DNA of 64,000 bases, from contig NC_091346.1 in assembly GCF_038502225.1 (NCBI RefSeq), positions 10,279,293 to 10,343,292 on the forward strand, given 5' to 3'. Origin of the DNA: Cherax quadricarinatus (lineage: Eukaryota; Arthropoda; Malacostraca; Decapoda; Parastacidae). How positions within the stretch are numbered: position 1 is the first letter of the stretch; each line of letters starts with the position of its first letter. The notes under the pieces are model-generated. The model saw nothing but the letters and a program-made list of their open reading frames with translations. It was not told the DNA's origin and did no database searches. Below, one piece after another: positions 24,019-34,168 of the stretch. The position numbers were made by a program, and so were the translations under genes.

Positions 24019-24808
24019 TCAAATCCAACCCCTCCCACTCATGTACTTATCCAACCTAAATTTGAAACTACCTAAAGTCCCAGCCTCAATAACCCAACTA
24101 GGAAGACTGTTCCACTCATCTACTTCCCTATTTCCAAACCAATACTTTCCTATGTCCTTTCTAAATCTAAACTTATCTAATTTAAATCCATTACTGCGGG
24201 TTCTCTCTTGGAGAGACATCCTCAAGACCTTATTAATATCCTCTTTATTAATATCTATCTTCCACTTATACACTTCGATCAGGTCTCCCCTCATTCTTCG
24301 TCTAACAAGTGAATGTAACTTAAGAGTCTTCAATCTTTCTTCATAAGGAAGATTTCTAATGCTATGTATTAATTTAGTCATCCTACGCTGAATGTTTTCT
24401 AACGAATTTATGTCCATTCTGTAATATGGAGACCAGAACTGAGCTGCATAATCTAGGTGAGGCCTTACTAATGATGTATAAAGCTGCAGTATGACCTCTG
24501 GACTTCTGTTGCTTTCACTTCTTGATATAAATCCCAGTAATCTATTTGCCTTATTACGTACGCTTAGGCATTGCTCTCTTGGTTTAAGGTTGCTGCTCAC
24601 CATAACCCCCAAGTCCTTTTTGCAATCTGTATGGCTAAGTTCTACATCATTTAACTTATAAGTACTAGGGTTATGGGCACTCCCAAGCTTCAGAACCTTG
24701 CATTTATCTACATTGAACTGCATCTGCCACTTTTCTGACCAAGAATAGAGTTTGTTTAAATCCTCCTGAAGTTCCATAACATCTACGTTTTAATCAATTA
24801 TCCCACCT
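24019..24808 (-). pseudogene. CR1 LINE ORF2, C-terminal part after the nested insertion
   Basis: This continues the RT from the other side of the RTE insertion. It starts just after the FADDTK catalytic box and carries a stop at 24790-24792, then is open from 24777 to 24019. Recognisable parts are the thumb (LYSWSEKWQMQFNVDKCKVL, KKDLGVMVSSNL, LVRPHLDYAAQFW) and a C-terminal segment (NREVDEWNSLPSWVIEAGTL, FKFRLDKYM) typical of CR1/Jockey LINEs. It lies inside the 29-bp satellite and has no host function. Confidence 0.9.
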
Positions 24809-24821
24809 ATCTTTGTGTCAT

Positions 24822-27800
24822 AGGTAGTAGGTTGGTAGACAGCAACCACCCAGGGAAGTACTACCGTCCTGCCAGATGACTGTGAAACAGAAACCTGTAA
24901 CTGTTTTGCATGATGGTAGGATTGCTGGTTTCTTTTTCTGTCTCATAAACACGCTAGATAACAGGGATATCTTGCTACTCCTACTTACACTTTGGTCACA
25001 CTTCACAGACACGCACATGCATATATATATACATACATCTAGATTTTTCTCCTTTTTCTAAATAGCTCTTGTTCTTCTTTATTTCTTCTACTGTCCATGG
25101 GGAAGTGGAAAAGAATCTTTCCTCCGTAAGTTATGCGTGTCGTATGAGGCGACTAAAATGCCGGGAGCAATGGGCTAGTAACCCCTTCTCCTGTAGACAT
25201 TTACTAAAAAAGAGAAGAAGAAAAACTTTATAAAACTGGGATGCTTAAATGTGCGTGGATGTAGTGCGGATGACAAGAAACAGATGATTGCTGATGTTAT
25301 GAATGAAAAGAAGTTGGATGTCCTGGCCCTAAGCGAAACAAAGCTGAAGGGGTTAGGGGAGTTTCAGTGGGGGGAAATAAATGGGATTAAATCTGGAGTA
25401 TCTGAGAGAGTTAGAGCAAAGGAAGGGGTAGCAGTAATGTTGAATGATCAGTTATGGAAGGAGAAAAGAGAATATGAATGTGTAAATGCAAGAATTATGT
25501 GGATTAAAGTAAAGGTTGGATGCGAGAAGTGGATCATAATAAGCGTGTATGCACCTGGAGAAGAGAGGAATGCAGAGGAGAGAGAGAGATTTTGGGAGAT
25601 GTTAAGTGAATGTATAGGAGCCTTTGAACCAAGTGAGAGAGTGATTGTGGTAGGGGACATGAATGCTAAAGTAGGAGAAACTTTTAGAGAGGGTGTGGTA
25701 GGTAAGTTTGGGGTGCCAGGTGTAAATGATAATGGGAGCCTTTTGATTGAACTTTGTATAGAAAGGGGTTTAATTATAGGTAATACATATTTTTAAGAAA
25801 AACACGATAAATAAGTATACAAGATATGATGTAGGGCGAAATGACAGTAGTTTGTTGGATTATGTATTGGTAGATAAAAGACTGTTGAGTAGACGTCAGG
25901 ATGTACATGTTTATAGAGGGGCCACAGATATTTCAGATCACTTTCTAGTTGTAGCTACACAGAGAGTAAAAGGTAGATGGGATACAAGGAGAATAGAAGC
26001 ATCAGGGAAGAGAGAGGTGAAGGTTTATAAACTAAAAGAGGAGGCAGTTAGGGTAAGATATAAACAGCTATTGGAGGATAGATGGGCTAATGAGAGCATA
26101 GGCAATGGGGTCGAAGAGGTATGGGGTAGGTTTAAAAATGTAGTGTTAGAGTGTTCACCAGACGTTTCTGGTTACAGGTAAGTGGGTGCGGGAGGGAAGA
26201 GGAGCGATTGGTGGAATGATGATGTAAAGAGAGTAGTAAGGGAGAAAAAGTTAGCATATGAGAAGTTTTTACAAAGTAGAAGTGATGCAAGGAGGGAAGA
26301 GAATATGGAGAAAAAGAGAGAGGTTAAGAGAGTGGTGAAGCAATGTAAAAAGAGAGCAAATGAGAGAGTGGGTGAGATGTTATCAGCAAATTTTGTTGAA
26401 AATAAGAAAAAGTTTTGGAGTGAGATTAATAAGTTAAGAAAGCCTAGAGAACAAACGGATTTGTCAGTTAAAAATAGGAGAGGCGAGTTATTAAATGGAG
26501 AGTTAGAGGTATTGGGAAAATGGAGGGAATATTTTGAGGAATTGTTAAATGTTGATGAAGATAGGGAAGCTGTGATTTCGTGTATAGGACAAGGAGGAAT
26601 AACATCTTGTAGGAGTGAGGAAGAGCCAGTTGTGAGTGTGGGGGAAGTTCGTGAGGCAGTAGGTAAAATGAAAGGGGGTAAGGCAGCCGGGATTGATGGG
26701 ATAAAGATAGAAATGTTAAAAGCAGGTGGGGATATAGTTTTGGAGTGGTTGGTGCAATTATTTAATAAATGTATGGAAGAGGGTAAGGTATCTAGGGATT
26801 GGCAGAGAGCATGCATAGTTCCTTTGTATAAAGGCAAAGGGGATAAAAGAGAGTGTAAAAATTATAGGGGGATAAGTCTGCTGAGTATACCTGGTAAAGT
26901 GTATGGTAGAGTTATTATTGAAAGAATTAAGAGTAAGACGGAGAATAGGATAGCAGATGAACAAGGAGGCTTTAGGAAAGGTAGGGGGTGTGTGGACCAG
27001 GTGTTTACAGTGAAACATATAAGTGAACAGTATTTAGATAAGGCTAAAGAGGTCTTTGTGGCATTTATGGATTTGGAAAAGGCGTATGACAGGGTGGATA
27101 GGGGGGCAATGTGGCAGATGTTGCAAGTGTATGGTGTAGGAGGTAGGTTACTGAAAGCAGTGAAGAGTTTTTACGAGGATAGTGAGGCTCAAGTTAGAGT
27201 ATGTAGGAAAGAGGGAAATTATTTCCCAGTAAAAGTAGGCCTTAGACAAGGATGTGTGATGTCACCGTGGTTGTTTAATATATTTATAGATGGGGTTGTA
27301 AGAGAAGTAAATGCGAGGGTCTTGGCAAGAGGCGTGGAGTTAACAGATAAAGAATCACACACAAAGTGGGAGTTGTCACAGTTGCTCTTTGCTGATGACA
27401 CTGTGCTCTTGGGAGATTCTGAAGAGAAGTTGCAGAGATTGGTGGATGAATTTGGTAGGGTGTGCAAAAGAAGAAAATTAAAGATGAATACAGGAAACAG
27501 TAAGGTTATGAGGATAACAAAAAGATTAGGTGATGAAAGATTGAATATCAGATTGGAGGAAGAGAGTATGGAGGAGGTGAATGTATTCAGATATTTGGGA
27601 GTGGACGTGTCAGCGGATGGGTCTATGAAAGATGAGGTGAATCATAGAATTGATGAGGGGAAAAGAGTGAGTGGTGCACTTAGGAGTCTGTGGAGACAAA
27701 GAACTTTGTCCTTGGAGGCAAAGAGGGGAATGTAGGAGAGTATAGTTTTACCAACGCCCTTATATGGGTGTGAAGCATGGGTGATGAATGTTGCAGAGAG

Positions 27801-28407
27801 AAGAAGGCTGGAGGCAGTGGAGATGTCATGTCTGAGGGCAATGTGTGGTGTGAATATAATGCAGAGAATTCGTAGTTTGGAAGTTAGGAGGAGGTGCGGG
27901 ATTACCAAAACTGTTGTCCAGAGGGCTGAGGAAGGGTTGAGGTGGTTCGGACATGTAGAGAGAATGGAGCGAAACAGAATGACTTCAAGAGTGTATCAGT
28001 CTGTAGTGGAAGGAAGGCGGGGTAGGGGTCGGCCTAGGAAAGGTTGGAGGGAGGGGGTAAAGGAGGTTTTGTGTGCGAGGGGCTTGGACTTCCAGCAGGC
28101 ATGCGTGAGCGTGTTTGATAGGAGTGAATGGAGACAAATGGTTTTTAATACTTGACGTGCTGTTGGAGTGTGAGCAAAGTAACATTTATGAAGGGGTTCA
28201 GGGAAACCGGCAGGCCGGACTTGAGTCCTGGAGATGGGAAGTACAGTGCCTGCACTCTGAAGGAGGGGTGTTAATGTTGCAGTTTAAAAACTGTAGTGTA
28301 AAGCACCCTTCTGGCAAGACAGTGATGGAGTGAATGATGGTGAAAGTTTTTCTTTTTCGGGCCACCCTGCCTTGGTGGGAATCGGCCAGTGTGATAAAAA
28401 AAAAATA
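24822..28407 (+). mobile_element. RTE-type LINE, nearly full length, nested in the CR1 LINE
   Basis: A 3.59-kb plus-strand element flanked by a 13-bp target duplication (24809-24821 ATCTTTGTGTCAT and 28408-28420 ATCTTCGTGTCAT, one mismatch), which dates it as fairly recent. It has a 5' leader of about 0.37 kb, one ORF for endonuclease plus RT, a 3' UTR of about 0.25 kb (CACCCTGCCTTGGTGGGAAT near 28361) and an A-rich end. The 5' leader includes a (TA)n/(CA)n tract at 25018-25035. It interrupts the CR1 RT directly at its catalytic FADD box. Confidence 0.93.
25197..28155 (+). pseudogene. RTE LINE ORF: AP endonuclease and reverse transcriptase
   Basis: Endonuclease comes first (KLGCLNVRGCSADDKKQ, LALSETKLKG, IISVYAPGEERN, VVGDMNAKVG, and after a frameshift DISDHFLVVATQR). 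RT then has KAAGIDGIKIEMLKAGGDIV, VPLYKGKGDKRECKNYRGIS, AFMDLEKAYDRVDR, GLRQGCVMSPWLF and an intact LFADDTVLLGD box. The RTE-typical C-terminus has CLRAMCGV, RWFGHVERM and GRGRPRKGW. Breaks: an extra T near 25793, a TAA at 26179-26181 and a TAG at 27733-27735. The stop at 28153-28155 is the natural end. With only three lesions in almost 3 kb, it is a young pseudogene. No in-frame ATG is evident before the endonuclease. Confidence 0.93.
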
Positions 28408-28420
28408 ATCTTCGTGTCAT

Positions 28421-30537
28421 CGGCGAATTTGCTCATATCACTAGTAATTCCCTCATCAATATCATTGATATATATGATAAACAACAACGGGCCCAAGACT
28501 GATCCCTGTGGAACGCCACTTGTTACAGATCCCCACTCGGATTTAACCCCATTTATGGGCACTCTCTGCTTCCTGTCAGTGAGCCATGACTCGATATACG
28601 AGAGCACTTTTCCCGCAATGCCATGAGCTGCCAGTTTCTTTAACAGTCTATGGTGCAGAACTCTGTCAAAAGCCTTACTAAAATCTAAGTAAATAATATC
28701 AAATTCTTTATCGTGGTCAACAGCCTCAAAAGCTTTACTGAAGAAAGTTAATAAATTAGTTAGACAAGACCGGCCTCTTGTGAATCCATTCTGAGTATCA
28801 TTAATCAAGCTATGCTTATCGAGATGGCTTCTTATAATCTCAGCTATAATTGACTCTAGTAATTTGCCTACAATTGAGGTCAGGCTTATTGGGCGGTAAT
28901 TTGACGGTAACGACTTGTCCCCTGTTTTAAAAATAGGAATTACATTAGCCATCTTCCACATATCAGACACTACACCTGTTTGAAGAGATAAATTAAAAAT
29001 ATTAGTTAATGGTTCACAGAGTTCCATTTTGCATTCCTTAAGAACCCTTGAAAAAACGTCATCAGGACCCGGCGACTTATTTTGCTTCAGTCTGTCTATC
29101 TGCTTCACAACCATTTCACTAGTGACTGTGATGTTACATAATTTATCTTCTTCTAGCCCACTATAAAAATTAATTACTGGAATATTGTTAGTGTCTTCCT
29201 GTGGAAAAACTGAGTGAAAATAATTATCAAAAATCGAACACATTTCATTCTCTTTGTCAGTAAGGTGCCCATAGTTATTTTTAAGGGGACCTATCTTATC
29301 TCTAATTTTTGTTCTATAGACCTGGAAGAAACTTTTTTGGTTAGTTTTAGAATCCCTAGCAACTTTAATTTCATAGTCCCTTTTAGCTTTTCTTATCCCC
29401 TTTTTAATGTCCCTCTTAATGTCAATATACTGATTCATAAGATGACCCTCACCTCTTTTGATACGCCTATAAATTCCTTTCTTATGTCCTAGTAGATATT
29501 TCAGCTTATTATTCATCCATTTTGGGTCATTTTTATTTGATCTAATTTCTTTATATGGGATAAACGTTCTTTGAGCAGCATGTATAGTGTTCAGAAAACT
29601 GTCGTATTGATAGCTCACTTCGTTACCCCAGTCAACAGATGATAAGTGTTCTCTAAGCCCATCGTAATCTGCTAAGCGAAAATCTGGGACTGTTACTGAG
29701 TTATCGCTACTATCGTACTTACATTCAATGCTAAATGTAATTGATTTGTGGTCGCTAGCACCCAGTTCCTCTGAAATTTCTAAATTATTAACAAGGGATT
29801 CATTGTTTGCCATAACTAAGTCAAGCAGGTTATTTCCCCTTGTAGGTTCTGTCACAAACTGCTTCGAAAAACAATCCTGAACTACTTCTAAGAAGTCGTA
29901 TGATTCTAAATTCCAGTCAAGAAATTCCAATCAATATGACTAAAGTCAAAGTCTCCTAGAATTACTACATTATCGTGCCTTGTGGCCATAACAATTTCCT
30001 CCCATAGTAGTCTCCCCTGGTCCCTATCTAAGTTTGGGGGACGGTATATCACTCCTAAAATCAGTTTTTCATGCCCCTCTGAAAATTCTATCCAAACAGA
30101 CTATGTAAGTGTTACTTCAGACTTAATACCCGTTTTTATGCAACAGTTCAAGCGATCTCGGACATACAATGCCACCCCACCCCCCCTTCCCGATACTTCT
30201 ATCTACTTGGAACAATTTAAAACCCTGAATGTGACATTCCGCAGGCATGTCCCGACTTTTTTAATTAAACCACGTCTCAGTTACCTGCACTAGCAACTAA
30301 TCTCAACTCGTCCATCTTATTCCTAGCACTACGGCAATTAGCATAATAAACATTGAAAGACTCTCCTTTCGCTTTACCCTTCCTGCTCATTTCTGTTTTT
30401 CTACTAAACCTATTACTGTCCTTATCACCCAAAGTCCCTGGCTTTTCAATATCAACCTCGTTCTGCTTATTACTAGTTCCCCTAGAACTCGTAATATTAC
30501 TACACTGGGACTTCACTGTTTTCCTGCCAAAACCCAT
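28421..30537 (-). pseudogene. CR1 LINE ORF2, N-terminal part: endonuclease and RT up to the FADD box
   Basis: The ATG at 30535-30537 lies 8 bases after the ORF1 stop. The endonuclease start (FNVYYANCRSARNKMDELRL) breaks off at about 30277. The next 350 bp still encode endonuclease pieces (TETW, MPAECHIQGF, LGDFDF) but in shifting frames with small deletions. From 29930 the frame is open: [15 protein letters not shown] (endonuclease end), [13 protein letters not shown] linker, then RT with [54 protein letters not shown] and [11 protein letters not shown]. The RTE insertion follows at that codon; residues translated past it belong to the RTE tail. Confidence 0.9.
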
Positions 30538-30545
30538 ACCACTAA

Positions 30546-31385
30546 CTATTCGTAGTTTAAAATCCTAACTGCTCCCTCCACTGCAGTTGCCAGTGCTACC
30601 ACCCCAGACCTAGATAAGTGAACCCCATCCCTGGCATACATGTCATTTCCGCCATAGAAGAGGTCCCAGTTGTCAATGAATGTTACCGCATTTTCCTTAC
30701 AGTATTTGTCCAGCCAGCAATTGACACCAATTGCCCTGGACAACCATTCATTTCCAACTCCTCTCCTTGGCAAAATACCACATATGACAGGGTTCCCACC
30801 CTTACTCCTAATTATTTCTATTGCTGACCTATACCTGCTAATCAGGTCTTCACTCCTACGTCTGCCAACATCGTTGCCTCCAGCACTGAGACAGATAATA
30901 GGATTGCTCCCATTACCTCTCTTGATGTCATCCAGACGGCTAACAATATCCTCCATCCCAGCGCCAGGAGAGCAGACTCTCTGTCTCCTACTCCTGTCCT
31001 TCAAGCAGAACGCCCTATCTATATACCTAACTTGGCTATCCCCAACAACAACAATATCCTTCCCTTCCTTGGTGTCGTTCGTCGTGATGTTCCCAGTAGT
31101 CGACTCACATTCGTCGGGAAGCACTGAGAATGTATTAGATGTTTCCACAACAGTTTCCACGGCAGTCTCTTTCTTCATTGTTTCTACCTTTCCATTCGTC
31201 TTCTTGATCGTCAACTTCGTTCCCTGCTGTCCAGCCACTGACCAGTTTCCCTTCTTGACCTGAGGACTCAAAACAGGAGGACTACTACGAATCTTATTGT
31301 TTTCCTCGGTCAGTCGCCTAATCTCCATCTTCGCCAACCTCAATTCTTCCTAAAGCTGTTGGTAAAGTTGCTCGATGGAGGGCAT
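30546..31385 (-). pseudogene. CR1 LINE ORF1 with SGNH/GDSL esterase-like domain
   Basis: The protein starts at the ATG at 31383-31385 (MPSIEQLYQQL), meets an early TAG about 12 codons in, and is then open from 31343 to 30546. A charged N-terminus, probably a short coiled coil, is followed by an SGNH hydrolase-like fold: block I DIVVVGDSQVRYIDRAF with the GDS Ser, CLSAGGNDVGRR resembling block III (GxND), and MYARDGVHLSRSGV resembling block V (DxxH). Esterase domains in ORF1 are known in some CR1 LINEs. The catalytic Ser, Asp and His positions all seem present, so the domain was functional until recently. Role in retrotransposition is unknown; lipid or membrane interaction has been suggested for the family. 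Confidence 0.85.
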
Positions 31386-31524
31386 CTTGCTTCAATTCGT
31401 AGAGAGCGCGCTAACAGGTCTTCACAGAGCTAAGTACACGTCAACACTGCGCAAAAGCCAACTCAATCAGGAGCTACTGCGCAGCACGTCCGCACGGCCC
31501 AATAGCGATGCTCAAAATGTCAAA

Positions 31525-34100
31525 CACAGGCAGACATTCCTGGGATTATGGAACACAGGCAGACCTTCCTAGGATTGTGGAGCACAGGCACTCCTTACTG
31601 GAATTGTGGAACACAGGCAGACCTTCCTGGGATTGTGGATTACAGGCAGACCTTCCTGGGATTGTGGAACACAGGCAGACCTTCCAGGGATTGTGGAACA
31701 CAGGCAGCCCTACCTGGAATTGTGGAATACTAGCAGAATTTCCTGAGATTGTGGACCACAATCAGACCTTCTTGGGATTGTGGACAACAGGCAGACCTTT
31801 CTGGGATTGTGGAAGACAGGCAGACCTTCCTGGGATTGTGGAACACAGGCAGACCTTCCTGGGATTGTGGAACACAGGCAGACCTTCCTGGAAAAGTGGA
31901 ACACAGGCAGACCTTCCTGGAATTGTGGAACACAGGCAGACGTTCCTGGGATTGTGGAACACAGGAAACCTTCCTGGGACTGTGGAACACAGGTAGACCT
32001 TCCTGGGATTGTGGAAGACAGGCAGACCTTCCTGGGATTGTGGAACACAGGCAGACCTTCCAGGGATTGTGGAACACTGGCAGCCCTACCTGGGATTGTG
32101 GAACACTAGCAGAATTTCCTGAGATTGTGGACCACAATCAGACCTTCTTGGGATTGTGGACAACAGACAGACCTTTCTGGTATTGTGGAAGACAGGCAGA
32201 CCTTCCTGGGATTGTGGAATACAGGCAGACCTTCCTGGGATTGTGGAACACAGGCAGACCTTCCAGGGATTGTGGAACACAGGCAGACCTTCCTGGAATT
32301 GTGGAACACAGGCAGACCTTCCTGGGATTGTGGAACACAGGAAACCTTCCTGGGACTCTGGAACACAGGTAGACCTTCCTGGGATTGTGGAAGACAGGCA
32401 GACCTTCCTGGGATTGTGGAACACAGGCAGACCTTCCTGGAATTGTGGAACACAGGCAGACCTTCCTGGAATTGTGGAACACAGGCAGACCTTCCTGGGA
32501 TTGCGAAACACAGGCAGACCTTCCTGGGATTGTGGAACACAGGCAGACCTTCCTGGGATTGTGCAACACAGTCAGACCTACATGGGATTGTGGAACACAG
32601 GGAGACCTTCCTGGGATTGTGGAACACAGAAAGGCCTTCCTGGGATTGTGGAACAGAGTCAGACCTTCCTGGGATTTTGGAACACAGGCGGACCTTCCTA
32701 TGACTGTGAAACACAGGTAGACCTTCTTGGGATTTTGGAACACAGGCACACCTTTCTGTTGTTGTGGTACACAGGGAGACCTTCCTGGCATTGTGGAACA
32801 CAGGCAGACCTTCCTGGGATTATGGAACAGTGGCAGACCCTCTCTGGATTACGGAAAACAGGTAGACTTTCCTAGGATTATGAAACACAGGCACACCTTC
32901 CTGGGAATCTGTAACACAGGCTGATCTTTCTGGAAAGATAGAACACAGGCAGACCTTCATGGGATTACGAGACACTGGCAGACCTGCCTGGGATTATGTA
33001 ACACAGCCTGATCTTCGTGGGAATATGGAACACAGTCAGACTTTCCAGGGATTATGAAACAGGCATACCTTCCTGGGATTTTGGAACACAGTCAGACCTT
33101 CCTGGGATTGTGGAACACAGGCAGACCTTCTTGGTATTACGGAACACAGGCAAACCTTTCTGGGATTATGGAACACAGGCAGATCTTTTAGGGCTTATGA
33201 AACACAGGCAGACCTTCCTGGGATTATGAAACACAGGCAAACCTTTCAGTGATTATGGAACACAGGTAGGCCTTCCTGGGATTATGGAACACTTGTAGGC
33301 CTTCTTGGGATTATGTAGCACAGGCAGACCTTCCTGGGATTACGGAACACAGGTAGTCCTTCCTGGGATTATGTAACACAGGCAGACCTTCCTGGGATTA
33401 TGGAACACAGGTAGGCCTTCCTTGGATAATGTAACACAGGAAGACCTTCCTGGGATTATGGAACACAGGTAGTCCTTCCAGGGATTTTGTAACACAGGCA
33501 GACCTTCCCGGGATTGTGGAACACAGGCAGATCTTCCTGGGATTGTCGAACACAGGCATACTTTCTCGGGGTTGTGGAACACAGGCAGACCTTCCTGGTA
33601 TTATGGAACACAGGCAGACCTTCTTTGGATTATGGATCACAGGCAGACCTTAATGGGATTATGGACCACTGGCAGACTTTCCTGGGATTCTGGAACACAG
33701 GAAGACCTTTCTGGGTTTATGAAACACAAGAAGACCTTTCTGGGATTATTTAACACAGGCAGACCTTCCTGGAATTATGGAACACAGGCAGACCTTCCTG
33801 GGATTATGGAACACAGGCAAACCTTCTTGGGAATATGGAACACAGGCAGATCTTCCTTGTATTAAGAAACACAGGCAGATCATTTTGGGATTATGGAACA
33901 CAGGCATTCCTTCGTGGGATTATGGAACACAGGCAAACCTTCCTGGGATTATTGAACAGAAACAGACCTTCCTGGGATTGTGGAACACAGGCAGACCTTC
34001 TTGGGATTTATGGAACACACGCAGACCTTCCTGGGACTGTAGAACACCGGCAGACCTTCCTGTGATTGTGGAAAACAAGCAGACCTTTCTGGGATTGTGG
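31525..34100. repeat. 29-bp satellite, block C
   Basis: Mostly ATTGTGG monomers to about 32800, then ATTATGG monomers. An internal duplication of about 376 bp is clear: the segment around 31740-31985 recurs at 32116-32361 (same GAATTTCCTGAGATTGTGG and CAGGAAACCTTCCTGGGAC variants). A marker block lies near 32840. Confidence 0.96.
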
Positions 34101-34168
34101 AGGCCTGGTCACAGACCGGGCCGCGGGGGCGTTGACCCCCGAAACTCTCTCCAGGTAAACTCCAGGTA
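34101..34168 (+). mobile_element. Minimal LINE family 2 3' end (68 bp) in the satellite
   Basis: This carries only the terminal hairpins (GGCCTGGTCACAGACCGGGC and GGGGGCGTTGACCCCC) and CTCTCCAGGTAAACTCCAGG. It replaces about six satellite bases and has no visible target duplication. It matches the last 65 bp of the 9477-9951 copy almost perfectly. Confidence 0.88.

Larger units (their letters stand above)
23871..31524 (-). mobile_element. CR1-type LINE with esterase-like ORF1, inserted in the satellite and split by an RTE LINE
   Basis: On the minus strand it has a short G/C-rich 5' leader (31386-31524), ORF1 with an SGNH-hydrolase-like domain (31385-30546), ORF2 with endonuclease and RT (30537-28421 and 24808-24019), and a 3' UTR ending in TTCTTATGTTCTTATG-type repeats (23871-23890). 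Without the nested RTE it is about 4.1 kb, which is near full length for a CR1 LINE. Satellite monomers continue on both sides. Its 3' UTR recurs as a fragment at 45614-45684. All ORFs are damaged. Confidence 0.87.

Noticed and set aside
24041..24346. Plus-strand 101-codon frame and plus-strand frames at 28330-31263
   Set aside because: Antisense of the CR1 LINE ORFs.
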